A DNA stretch of 7,089 nt from Chloroflexota bacterium (GCA_021801545.1 JAJYXX010000379.1:1-7089); one strand, 5' to 3'; shown: positions 1 to 5,781, counted from the first letter of the stretch. Program-made: numbers and translations. The notes: generated by a model not told the origin, from the sequence alone.

Positions 1-68
1 CACGGCGCCAGGAGGGTCGCGAGGAGAGCAAGCGTGTCTCCCCTGACCGCGGGCGATCCAAACACCAT
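1..68 (-). CDS. possible N-terminal fragment of a third operon gene, cut by window edge
   Basis: Reading leftward from an ATG at 68 the frame stays open to the window edge and encodes about 22 residues, MVFGSPAVRGDTLALLATLL followed by Ala-Pro. The stretch DTLALLATLL is hydrophobic, as at the start of a membrane protein or signal anchor. A GAGG Shine-Dalgarno-like sequence ends 9 bases before the ATG. A GTG in the same frame at 83 would add VRRRV and is the alternative start. It lies about 60 bases downstream of the epimerase/dehydratase stop on the same strand, so it would be the third gene of that operon. Too little is visible to assign a family, and chance cannot be excluded. Confidence 0.4.
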   Translation of the reverse strand, partial: MVFGSPAVRGDTLALLATLLAP

Positions 69-130
69 CACGCGCCGCCTCACGGCCCCGGCTTCTCTGA
101 GGATCGACCGCCTTCCATCGGCAGGGCCGG

Positions 131-1132
131 TCAGCCGTCGGATCGTCGGGGGACCCGCTCGCGCACCGGCTCGACGAGGCTCGCCTGGGCCAACCAGGCT
201 GCGGTTCGGGCGAGGCCGTCCTCGAGAGTGACTTGCGGTGACCACCGGAGCATCCGGCGGATCTTCTCGATGTTCACGACGCGACGTCGAATGTTGTCGA
301 CGTCGCGTCGATCGATGTGTTCGACCGTGATTTCCTTCCCCAGGGCCCTCCCGATGAGCAGGGCGAGTGCGTTCACCGAGATCTCGATCCCGGTACCGAC
401 GTTGAAGACCTCTCCTTCGGCTCGCGGGTGGACGGCGGCGAGCAGCGTCGCATCGACCGCGTCATCGACATAGGTGAAGTCGCGGGTCTGCTCGCCGTCC
501 CCGTGGACGGACACCACGCCACTGGACGCGGCGCTCGCGAAGAACTTCGAGACGACGCCGCAATATGGGTTGTCCGGCCTCTGACCGAGCCCGTACACGT
601 TGGAGTAGCGCACGACGCCGACCGGGAGCCCGTAGCTCTCGTAGAAGGCAAGACAGTAGTGCTCGCCCGCGAGTTTGCTGACCGCATACGGGGACAGCGG
701 GACGACACCATCCTCTTCGTTGATCGGGATCGAACGCGGGTTCCCATAAACGGACGTCGAGGACGTGTAGACAACGCGGTCCGGTCGCGTTTCGCGGGCG
801 GCCAATAGAACGTTCAGTGTTCCACCGATATTCGTTTCGAAATCATCTCGCGGGTTCTTCGTCGAGGCGATGATGTTGCGGGCGGCCATGTGGAAGACGA
901 GCGAGCTTTGCGCCACGAGGTCGCGCACGAGCGCCGCATCAGTGACAGACCCGCGGACGAAGCGCGCTCCCGGCGGGATCGTCTCGACCAGGCCCGTGAA
1001 CAGATCGTCGAGCACTGTCACCTCGGCCCCCGCGGACACCAGCCGTCGCACCAGGCCGCCACCGACAAAGCCCGCGCCACCCGTGACGAGGACACGTCGT
1101 CCTGCGAACGCCGCGTCGACTTGGACGCTCAT
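131..1132 (-). CDS. NAD-dependent nucleotide-sugar epimerase/dehydratase (extended SDR)
   Basis: Cytoplasmic enzyme of 333 residues acting on a nucleotide sugar, most likely a UDP-hexose 4-epimerase or a related dehydratase. It has the Rossmann signature TGGAGFVG (residues 17-24), an acidic pair D42-D43 at the end of beta-2 suited to NAD ribose, the catalytic region TSSTSVYG (123-130) and the active-site YAVSK (Y149, K153). The later block QTRDFTYVDDAV is typical of GalE-like and dTDP-glucose dehydratase-like members. Length is normal for the family. The ATG at 1132 is chosen because it forms an ATGA overlap with the upstream glycosyltransferase stop and follows GGGGGTG at 5 bases; a start at 1180 would add 16 non-family residues inside the upstream gene. 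The short C-terminal tail after the last helix is Arg-rich and probably not catalytic. Substrate cannot be read from sequence. Extended-SDR membership is certain; the exact reaction is not. Confidence 0.93.
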   Translation of the reverse strand: MSVQVDAAFAGRRVLVTGGAGFVGGGLVRRLVSAGAEVTVLDDLFTGLVETIPPGARFVRGSVTDAALVRDLVAQSSLVFHMAARNIIASTKNPRDDFETNIGGTLNVLLAARETRPDRVVYTSSTSVYGNPRSIPINEEDGVVPLSPYAVSKLAGEHYCLAFYESYGLPVGVVRYSNVYGLGQRPDNPYCGVVSKFFASAASSGVVSVHGDGEQTRDFTYVDDAVDATLLAAVHPRAEGEVFNVGTGIEISVNALALLIGRALGKEITVEHIDRRDVDNIRRRVVNIEKIRRMLRWSPQVTLEDGLARTAAWLAQASLVEPVRERVPRRSDG

Positions 1133-1884
1133 CGTTTCACCCCCACTCGAAGCAACAGCGCCGGCCTGAACAGCCGCCACCAGTCCCTGATGCCACGCAT
1201 CTTCGTGTACCCGTCCGTGGTGTGGTACCGCACCGTCACCGGGTACTCGATGACTGTGTACCGCCGTCTGATGGCCTGGTACAAGAGATACGGCTCGAGG
1301 TCGTAGCTGTCGAGCCAGGCCTGGTGGATGTCCACACTCGGATCACGGAGCAGATCCGCGCGGAAGATTCGGAAGCCGTTCGTTGCATCGCTGATCCACT
1401 GGCCCGCGAGCAGACTGAACGCGACGGAGTAGGCGCGAGTGCCGACACCACGGCCCCCGGTCCTGCCAATGACTCGACCACCTGGCATCCAACGCGACCC
1501 CTGGACGTAGTCGGCCCCCCGATCCAGCAGCGCCTCGAAGGCCCCCACCAGCTCCGCCGGTTCATGTTGATCGTCGCCCGAGACAAGCGCCAGCCACGTG
1601 CGGCCGCGCTGGCGTCCGCATTCGAACCCATCGCGAATCGCAGCACCGACCCCGAGTCTGACGTCGTGGCGGACAACCACCGCCGCGCCATGGGCTCGGG
1701 CCTCGTCGCCAGTGCCGTCGGTTGACCCGTCGTCCACGACGATCGCCTCGAACCGCCCGTCGCGCGGGAACTTGTCCAGGACACGCCCGATCTTCCCGGC
1801 CTCATTGAGAGCGGGGATCACGACCGCCACGATCGGTACCGATGCGTCTGTCAACTCGCTCGCAGCAAGGGCCGCGCCGGTCAC
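1129..1884 (-). CDS. family 2 glycosyltransferase, DPM1/polyprenyl-phosphate glycosyltransferase type
   Basis: A 251-residue GT-A fold enzyme predicted to transfer a sugar from a nucleotide donor to a polyprenyl phosphate at the cytoplasmic face of the membrane. It opens with VVIPALNE (residues 21-28), followed by the donor-binding VVDDGSTDGT (D51, D52). The metal-binding motif appears as SGDDQHEP (D104, D105, Q106), close to the DADxQHDP consensus of dolichol-phosphate mannosyltransferase relatives. YVQGSRW and TNGFRIFRADLL are also typical of that subgroup. There are no transmembrane helices, as in soluble DPM1-like enzymes; the C-terminal RDWWRLFRPALLLRVGVKR could be a membrane-contacting amphipathic segment. 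The frame is open to 2145, but the GTG at 1884 is preferred: it follows GGAGGG at 8 bases and starts just before the fold, and the upstream 87 residues look non-coding. It is coupled by ATGA to the epimerase. The acceptor and sugar are inferred, not shown. Confidence 0.92.
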   Translation of the reverse strand: MTGAALAASELTDASVPIVAVVIPALNEAGKIGRVLDKFPRDGRFEAIVVDDGSTDGTGDEARAHGAAVVVRHDVRLGVGAAIRDGFECGRQRGRTWLALVSGDDQHEPAELVGAFEALLDRGADYVQGSRWMPGGRVIGRTGGRGVGTRAYSVAFSLLAGQWISDATNGFRIFRADLLRDPSVDIHQAWLDSYDLEPYLLYQAIRRRYTVIEYPVTVRYHTTDGYTKMRGIRDWWRLFRPALLLRVGVKR

Positions 1885-2073
1885 TGGACTTACCCTCCAA
1901 CTCAGCAGGGTCGGTGAAGCCCTGTCGCTCGGCAAAGACCGGGGAGACGACCAGGATCGGTCGTTGAGGTTTCCCCCGCCGCCGTGCCGTAGCCTGGACC
2001 ACGCCATTGTCTGGTCGCAACTCGGCGATAGTACCGGCTGCAACGTGACGGCGGAGACCCGGATGCGGACGGT
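1885..2073. other. divergent intergenic region between the GT2 operon and the first GT87 gene
   Basis: Must hold promoters for both directions. On the minus strand TTGCCG (1935-1930) and GACCCT (1912-1907) are 17 bases apart and could serve the GT2 gene, but the -10 is poor. No convincing promoter is visible for the plus-strand gene. Frames open through this stretch look like shadows. Confidence 0.4.
1893..1898 (-). promoter_or_regulatory. Shine-Dalgarno site that sets the GT2 start
   Basis: On the minus strand the sequence reads GGAGGG, then 8 bases, then GTG at 1884. This is the best ribosome-binding site in the 5' part of the long open frame and is the reason for placing the start at 1884 rather than at 2145. 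Confidence 0.75.
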
Positions 2074-3192
2074 ATGGCTGCCCACCGCCACCCCGCAGAT
2101 CTGGACGGCCGTGTCATCCTGCACTGCGTGCAGCGATCCCAGCATGCGACTGATCTACCCGGCCTTCGCGTCATCTTGCGAATCGGCGGCAGCCGATTGC
2201 TGCGATTCGGTGTGGCGCTCTTCTTCGTGGGGGCCTGGCTTCAGACCATTTTCATCATCCGCCCGGACTTGGTTCGGCCGACAGACATCGGGACAGATAC
2301 ATCCAACTACTACGCGGCGGGCCAGCGACTGGCGGACGGCCATGCACTCTACGCGCTATCGCCCGGCGACCGCCCGGTTCCGCAGGACAATCCGCCGTTC
2401 TTCAGTGTGCCCCTCCTGTCGCCGCCACCGATCGCGGTGATCTGGCGGTTCCTCGCGATCCTGCCGGACAGCGTCGTGATGTATGCCTGGTGGGTCGTCG
2501 CGGTCCTGGCGAGCACCGCCCTGGCCGCTTTCCTGATCTGGAGAGCCCGCGCCCTGCCCCTTGCGGTTGCGGCCCCCTTGTTCTTCGGGCTGGCAATTAC
2601 GATCTGGTCGGGCAATGTCAACGCGCTGTTGCTGCCGATGACGGCGCTCGTTTGGCCGGCCACAGCTGGGGGTCTGCCGGCGGCTCGGTGGACTCCCTTG
2701 GCCGGTCTCATCGTCGCGCTGGCGGCCGGTGTCAAGCTGACTCCCGTCCTGCTTCTCTGGTGGCTGGCATCCGGCGGCCAGTGGCGGGCGGCCAGGTGGG
2801 CGGTGCTGTTCGGGGCACTGTTCTTTGCCGGCAGTCTGGTTGTCGCAGGCCCGGACTCGTTCGCTGCCTACCTGGACGTGATCCGCGCCACGAGCGTTGC
2901 CGGCGCAAACGGACTGAGCGCGACGAAACTCCTCGAGCAGGTCGGAGTCGTCCATTCGCTCGCGGTGCTGGCTCCGATGGGCGTCGCGATCCTTGTCGGA
3001 GCCCTGTGTATCGTGTTCAGGAGGCGACCCGCAGTTGGGTTCGCGGTGACTGCACTGGGGATCGTTTTCGCGTCGCCGGTCGTGCGGTTGGAGAGCGTTT
3101 CCCAGGCTATCGCGGCCTTGGCTCCGTGGGTGGATTGGCGCCTCCCGTGGCGTACCAACAACGCCCCGGGAGGCAGCGCAGGGTCGACGTGA
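2074..3192 (+). CDS. GT87-type (DUF2029) polytopic membrane glycosyltransferase
   Basis: A 372-residue multi-spanning membrane protein with the pattern of the GT87 family, whose known members are GT-C mannosyltransferases using polyprenyl-phosphate sugars outside the cytoplasm. After a first helix (about 44-62) comes an extracytoplasmic loop with acidic residues D71 and D75 and the family pattern YYAAGQRLADGHALY (79-93). GNVNA (180-184) and VKLTP followed by a WW pair (220-230) are matched in the second enzyme at 3855-4826. Many hydrophobic segments fill the rest, and the C-terminal SPVVRLESVSQAIAALAP also aligns with that paralogue. The start is uncertain: ATG 2074 has no clear ribosome-binding site, and in-frame GTG 2128 or TTG 2176 would sit closer to the first helix. 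It diverges from the GT2 operon and its stop overlaps the lipoprotein start. The sugar and acceptor are unknown. Confidence 0.85.
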   Translation: MAAHRHPADLDGRVILHCVQRSQHATDLPGLRVILRIGGSRLLRFGVALFFVGAWLQTIFIIRPDLVRPTDIGTDTSNYYAAGQRLADGHALYALSPGDRPVPQDNPPFFSVPLLSPPPIAVIWRFLAILPDSVVMYAWWVVAVLASTALAAFLIWRARALPLAVAAPLFFGLAITIWSGNVNALLLPMTALVWPATAGGLPAARWTPLAGLIVALAAGVKLTPVLLLWWLASGGQWRAARWAVLFGALFFAGSLVVAGPDSFAAYLDVIRATSVAGANGLSATKLLEQVGVVHSLAVLAPMGVAILVGALCIVFRRRPAVGFAVTALGIVFASPVVRLESVSQAIAALAPWVDWRLPWRTNNAPGGSAGST

Positions 3193-3593
3193 GAATCCAG
3201 CGGGCGATGGTCGCCCTACTGGTCGGCCTTTTCGTCGCAGCCTGTGGGGGCAGATCTTCGCTGGTGGTCACCAACAGCGCGGCCACCGAGTACCTGTTGC
3301 GGATCGAGGTCGAACGAAACGCGTCGTTCGGGTTCGTGATCCCGCCGAACACCGCCGCACGGGCATGGCGCGACGAAGCTGGCTCGATCAATGGATGGGC
3401 GGTTCTCCTGACACCCGACTGCCAGCCGGTGGGCAAGTGGCGTCTCGATCCGACTGGTGGGTCGATCGAGATCGACGCTTCGGGCCGCGTGAGCCTGCGG
3501 ACGGGGTTCGCACAGCCTTTCGCACAGCCTGCGGACAGATGGCTCGAGTACTCGCCGGCGTGCAGCCTCCCTCCCGGTGGGATTACGCCTTGA
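3189..3593 (+). CDS. small predicted lipoprotein of unknown family
   Basis: A 134-residue protein with a lipoprotein signal peptide: a basic start (VRIQR), a hydrophobic core (about 7-18) and the lipobox V16-A17-A18-C19, followed by Gly-Gly. After lipidation of Cys19 the mature part would sit on the outer face of the membrane. It looks beta-rich, with alternating hydrophobic strands, and contains two further cysteines (C78, C125) that could form a disulfide. Near the C terminus FAQP occurs twice in tandem (107-114), encoded by a perfect 12-base duplication. The GTG start overlaps the GT87 stop (GTGA) and follows AGGG by 5 bases, so translation is probably coupled; ATG at 3207 is a weaker alternative that leaves almost no basic n-region. 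I do not recognise a family. Context suggests a partner or acceptor of the upstream glycosyltransferase, which is inference only. Confidence 0.8.
   Translation: MRIQRAMVALLVGLFVAACGGRSSLVVTNSAATEYLLRIEVERNASFGFVIPPNTAARAWRDEAGSINGWAVLLTPDCQPVGKWRLDPTGGSIEIDASGRVSLRTGFAQPFAQPADRWLEYSPACSLPPGGITP
3507..3530 (+). repeat. perfect 12-bp tandem duplication inside the lipoprotein gene
   Basis: The unit TTCGCACAGCCT occurs twice back to back. It is in frame and gives FAQPFAQP in the lipoprotein, so it lengthens the protein by four residues without harming the reading frame. Confidence 0.9.
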
Positions 3594-3678
3594 CCCTGGG
3601 TGTGCGGACCACGGCTGCGCTCGGCCCGGCCTACCACGAACACCTCGGCCCCCACAACACGCTGACGGAGCCGTGCGA

Positions 3679-3858
3679 TCACGGGTCGCCGAGGACCGTC
3701 ACCGCGGAGCCGCGCTCGTCGAGCCAGGCCGTCCTCGTCGATGGAGCCAAGAACGCGAGCACGATGGCGATGGTGTCGGTGGGAGCCAACCCTCGGCGGC
3801 GCGCAAGATTCGGCGGCGCGCAAGATTCGCTTGATCCGGGCGCATTGGTCATCGTCAT
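3679..3858 (-). CDS. possible small hypothetical protein coupled to the second GT87 gene
   Basis: A 59-codon ORF whose ATG overlaps the stop of the GT87 gene at 3855-4826 as ATGA, which suggests translational coupling. The second half (about residues 27-59) shows strong G/C preference at third codon positions and has one hydrophobic stretch, DTIAIVLAFLAP, that could be a weak membrane helix. The first half carries a 17-base tandem duplication that is not a multiple of three, so the N-terminal part may be out of frame with an older gene. No convincing Shine-Dalgarno precedes it. The opposite strand shares the same third-position bias, so that signal alone does not prove the strand. Function unknown. 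It may be a gene remnant, and it fills the gap between the convergent lipoprotein and GT87 genes. Confidence 0.35.
   Translation of the reverse strand: MTMTNAPGSSESCAPPNLARRRGLAPTDTIAIVLAFLAPSTRTAWLDERGSAVTVLGDP
3794..3827. repeat. perfect 17-bp tandem duplication
   Basis: CGGCGGCGCGCAAGATT occurs twice in direct succession (3794-3810 and 3811-3827). It lies between the convergent lipoprotein and GT87 genes, within the possible 59-codon ORF, where one extra copy shifts the reading frame. Confidence 0.9.
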
Positions 3859-4826
3859 GACTCGGCGTCTCGTGACTGAGCGATGGCCAGTGCTGCGTCC
3901 GGTCCGACGGTCAGCGGTGGAGTGCCCGAGATGAGCGGCGCGAGCGCCGCGAGAAGAAGAGCTGGACTGTGCCAGGCCGCCACAGGTGATCCAGCGACCA
4001 TTGTGAAGACGGCGGCCGCCCACGCGGCGCGAGGATGGTGTCGCAGGATGAACACGCTGAACAGGCCAGCGACGAGGCCGAGCCGCGGGAGCCATGCCGC
4101 CAGCGTTGGGTCCAGGGCCAGGAACCGCCCCAAGGCAGCCAGGCTCGCGGGACCTTGGGCTCCACTGTAGTTGGTTGCGCTCACGGAGACGAACTGACCG
4201 AAGATGTCTGGCTCGCTCCCCATGACGGTCACCACTGCAAGCGCTGCGCATACTGCCAGTGCGGCCACGGCCGTCCGCGATCGCCCAGTCACCAGCGCCC
4301 ACCACACCAGTGCCGCGGGCGTGAGCTTCAGTGACGTGAGTACCCCGAGCAGGCCGCCAGCGGCCAACTGCCGGTCGCGGAACCGCCACACGATCAGGAG
4401 CATGAGCAGCACGAAGGCATCGATGTTCCCGACGATGATCGTCAGCGCGATCGTCAGCGAGAGTACCGTCACTGCCAGGCCGGCCACGACCGGTGTTCGA
4501 AGAACAAGCCAGCCGATGGCGACGAGCTCGCAGATCGCCATCAGGACGACCCAAGTGTTGATCGCGCCCTCAACGCCGAGCATGGTCACGATCGGCCTGA
4601 ACATGACGCCGATCAACGGCGGCGAGAAGATGGCGACCGGCGCATAGCCCGGGCCCAGGTTCACATGAGCGTACAGCGGCTCCCCGCGTGACAGGCGAAG
4701 GCCAGCCTGGACATAGTTCCACGTGTCAATGGGGAACGGCTGCGTCGTGAGCCACCAGCCCAGAATGACCGCTACGAAGATGATCCCTGTTGCGGCGCAC
4801 ACGACCCGGGCCACACGTAGCAGCAC
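3855..4826 (-). CDS. second GT87-type (DUF2029) polytopic membrane glycosyltransferase
   Basis: A 323-residue multi-spanning protein, paralogous in pattern to the enzyme at 2074-3192. The first helix (about 8-26) is followed by FPIDTWNYVQAGLRLSRGEP and then LY, with D34 as the likely extracytoplasmic catalytic acid seen in GT-C enzymes. GNID (133-136), LKLTP (166-170) and the WW pair (175-176) match GNVN, VKLTP and WW of the other copy, and the late GSPVAAWHSPALLLAALAP matches its C-terminal end. The family uses polyprenyl-phosphate sugars on the outer face of the membrane. The start is GTG at 4826; the upstream GTGAAGA gives only weak ribosome-binding support. It points toward the first GT87 pair and away from the toxin-antitoxin remnant, and its stop overlaps a possible small ORF. 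Substrate is unknown. The short hydrophilic tail has no recognised motif. Confidence 0.87.
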   Translation of the reverse strand: MLLRVARVVCAATGIIFVAVILGWWLTTQPFPIDTWNYVQAGLRLSRGEPLYAHVNLGPGYAPVAIFSPPLIGVMFRPIVTMLGVEGAINTWVVLMAICELVAIGWLVLRTPVVAGLAVTVLSLTIALTIIVGNIDAFVLLMLLIVWRFRDRQLAAGGLLGVLTSLKLTPAALVWWALVTGRSRTAVAALAVCAALAVVTVMGSEPDIFGQFVSVSATNYSGAQGPASLAALGRFLALDPTLAAWLPRLGLVAGLFSVFILRHHPRAAWAAAVFTMVAGSPVAAWHSPALLLAALAPLISGTPPLTVGPDAALAIAQSRDAES

Positions 4827-4927
4827 CGTCAGATCTTCACTGGAGGAGGCCCAAACCGCAAGGCGACACCTGGCTGGACGGCGGAGGAACCTCGTCTCGA
4901 GTCAACGAGCGCGAAGCATCAAGCGGC

Positions 4928-5274
4928 GTGGCGGTCCGGCGGCGCTGGCGGTTCTATGAGACGAGCACCGGTGGCAAGGTCGTCGCGGACTTCCTGGGTC
5001 GCATCCCGGAGGACGATGCTCTGAAGGTCCACGCGTAGTTGCTGCGAGTGAGGAGCGAGGGGACTCGCGCCGCCCGCCATCTCATCGATGACATTTGGAG
5101 GTGAAGGCGGAGGGTGACACGCACGCCTATCGAGTTCTCTTCTGCGAGGAAGGCTCGAAGGGCCGGATCCTCCTCGCCCTCGTCGCATTCGCGAAGAAGA
5201 TGCAGAAGACGCCGAACGAGACGCTGAAGCTGGCGAAGCGTCGGCGAGACGAATGGCGCGCTCGGGTCAAGTAG
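4928..5274 (+). pseudogene. broken HigB/RelE-like toxin of the phage Gp49 family
   Basis: Joined across two lesions this encodes about 115 residues of a HigB-type mRNA interferase of the Gp49 family, the usual full length. The first part, from a GTG at 4928, gives RRRWRFYETSTGGKVVADFL and RIPEDDALKVHA, then a TAG at 5036-5038. The same frame resumes with LLRVRSEGTRAARHLIDDIW. At 5099-5100 a codon has only two bases (AG, where GAG for Glu would be expected), so a one-base deletion shifts the frame. The rest then reads VKAEGDTHAYRVLF, ILLALVAFAKKMQKTP and ETLKLAKRRRDEWRARVK, ending at TAG 5272-5274. The FAKKMQKTP block is the family hallmark. Two separate lesions argue for true decay rather than a single sequencing error. 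It lies directly upstream of its antitoxin, the normal higBA order. Confidence 0.85.
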
Positions 5275-5280
5275 TCGGCC

Positions 5281-5309
5281 TTGACGATATCGGTGCTTGC
5301 CGATAGCCT
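5281..5309 (+). promoter_or_regulatory. promoter of the antitoxin gene
   Basis: TTGACG (5281-5286) and TAGCCT (5304-5309) are separated by 17 bases, the ideal spacing for a housekeeping sigma factor. It begins 6 bases after the stop of the broken toxin. The expected transcript start near 5316 lies just ahead of the ribosome-binding site of the antitoxin. Confidence 0.65.
5288..5305. promoter_or_regulatory. palindromic operator within the antitoxin promoter
   Basis: TATCGG and CCGATA form a perfect inverted repeat with a 6-base centre (TGCTTG). It fills the space between the -35 and -10 elements, so a bound dimer would block RNA polymerase. HigA-type antitoxins are known to repress their own promoters through such palindromes, which makes the product of the gene at 5333 the obvious ligand. 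The pairing is inferred. Confidence 0.6.
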
Positions 5310-5316
5310 CTGGAAC

Positions 5317-5324
5317 AGGAGGAG
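5317..5324 (+). promoter_or_regulatory. strong Shine-Dalgarno site setting the antitoxin TTG start
   Basis: AGGAGGAG is followed by 8 bases and then TTG at 5333. It decides the start in favour of TTG 5333 over the in-frame TTG at 5297, which would lie inside the operator and upstream of the expected transcript start. Confidence 0.8.
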
Positions 5325-5332
5325 ATATTCGA

Positions 5333-5653
5333 TTGGATGATCTCGACCGCTCGATCGCTCGCCGCACGGCGAGGAACCCCGAGTGCCCCAAGCTCCTCGA
5401 GGCCGAGGTGCGCCGCCAGCAGTTGATCGGCGAGCTCGTCGCGATGCGGATAGCGAACCGATTGACTCAGGCAGACGTCGCGCGCGAGATGGGAGTCACC
5501 CAGTCCGTCGTTGCCGAGATCGAGTCGGCCAGGGTCGACGTGCGTTTCACGACGCTCGACCGCTACGCATCCGCCGCAACCCGCAATGCCGCGCATCTCA
5601 CCATCGCGAGAGGCGTGGCCCGTCGGGCCTCGACGCGCGCCCGGTCTCGCTGA
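5333..5653 (+). CDS. XRE-family antitoxin, HigA type
   Basis: A 106-residue cytoplasmic DNA-binding protein with one helix-turn-helix of the Cro/CI type. The HTH is LTQADVAREMGVTQSVVAEIE (L44 to E64) with the usual Q46 and Q57 contacts, preceded by a helical N-terminal part (about 20-41) and followed by TTLDRYASA, a common XRE closing helix. In higBA systems the antitoxin binds and silences the toxin and represses its own operon. Here the partner toxin upstream is broken, so only the regulatory role could remain unless another toxin exists elsewhere. The TTG start is fixed by AGGAGGAG at 8 bases. It has its own promoter with an overlapping palindrome. The Arg-rich C-terminal tail (about 94-106) departs from typical HigA proteins and might reflect relaxed selection or a shifted 3' end. 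Confidence 0.85.
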   Translation: MDDLDRSIARRTARNPECPKLLEAEVRRQQLIGELVAMRIANRLTQADVAREMGVTQSVVAEIESARVDVRFTTLDRYASAATRNAAHLTIARGVARRASTRARSR

Positions 5654-5709
5654 TCACCGCGACGCCGTCCAGCGCCTGGATCTGCGCGGGCCGAGCCGAA
5701 CGGGTCTGG

Positions 5710-5725
5710 CCGCCGTCGCCGGCGG
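5710..5725. terminator. GC-only hairpin after the antitoxin gene
   Basis: CCGCCG, loop TCGC, CGGCGG form a perfect 6-bp stem about 57 bases after the antitoxin stop and just before the next putative promoter. No T-tract follows, so it is not a classical intrinsic terminator, though its place between two transcription units would suit one. Confidence 0.3.
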
Positions 5726-5736
5726 AACCGGTCGGA

Positions 5737-5742
5737 TAGCCT
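5737..5742 (+). promoter_or_regulatory. possible -10 element giving a leaderless transcript
   Basis: TAGCCT sits 6 bases before a GTG at 5749. The 8-base context GATAGCCT is identical to that around the -10 element of the antitoxin promoter. No good -35 hexamer is visible at the right spacing, which keeps confidence low. Confidence 0.35.
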
Positions 5743-5748
5743 AGCGGC

Positions 5749-5781
5749 GTGGACAACGAACCTTCGGGTGGGCCCCGATGA
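5749..5781 (+). CDS. possible 10-codon ORF overlapping the start of the membrane protein
   Basis: GTG at 5749 opens a frame reading MDNEPSGGPR that ends at TGA 5779-5781, overlapping the ATG of the following gene as ATGA. The GTG is where a transcript from TAGCCT (5737-5742) would begin, so it could be a leaderless start that delivers ribosomes to the downstream ATG. The downstream gene also has its own GGTGGG site inside this mini-ORF. A chance ORF of this length is quite possible. Confidence 0.25.
   Translation: MDNEPSGGPR

Noticed and set aside
317..808. Plus-strand frame of 163 codons opposite the epimerase/dehydratase
   Set aside because: Mirror shadow of a gene with clear SDR motifs on the minus strand; no domain and no ribosome-binding site.
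2007..2034. TTGTCT and GATAGT as a promoter for the first GT87 gene
   Set aside because: The hexamers are only 14 bases apart, and other spacings lose the match.
2490..3188. N-terminal extension of the lipoprotein frame into the GT87 gene
   Set aside because: The extension is an Arg/Gly-rich shadow of the membrane protein; the signal peptide, Shine-Dalgarno and GTGA overlap place the true start at 3189.
3671..3684. CCGTG-CGAT-CACGG hairpin between convergent genes as a terminator
   Set aside because: Only a 5-bp stem with no T-tract, and it overlaps the end of the possible 59-codon ORF; not strong enough to call.
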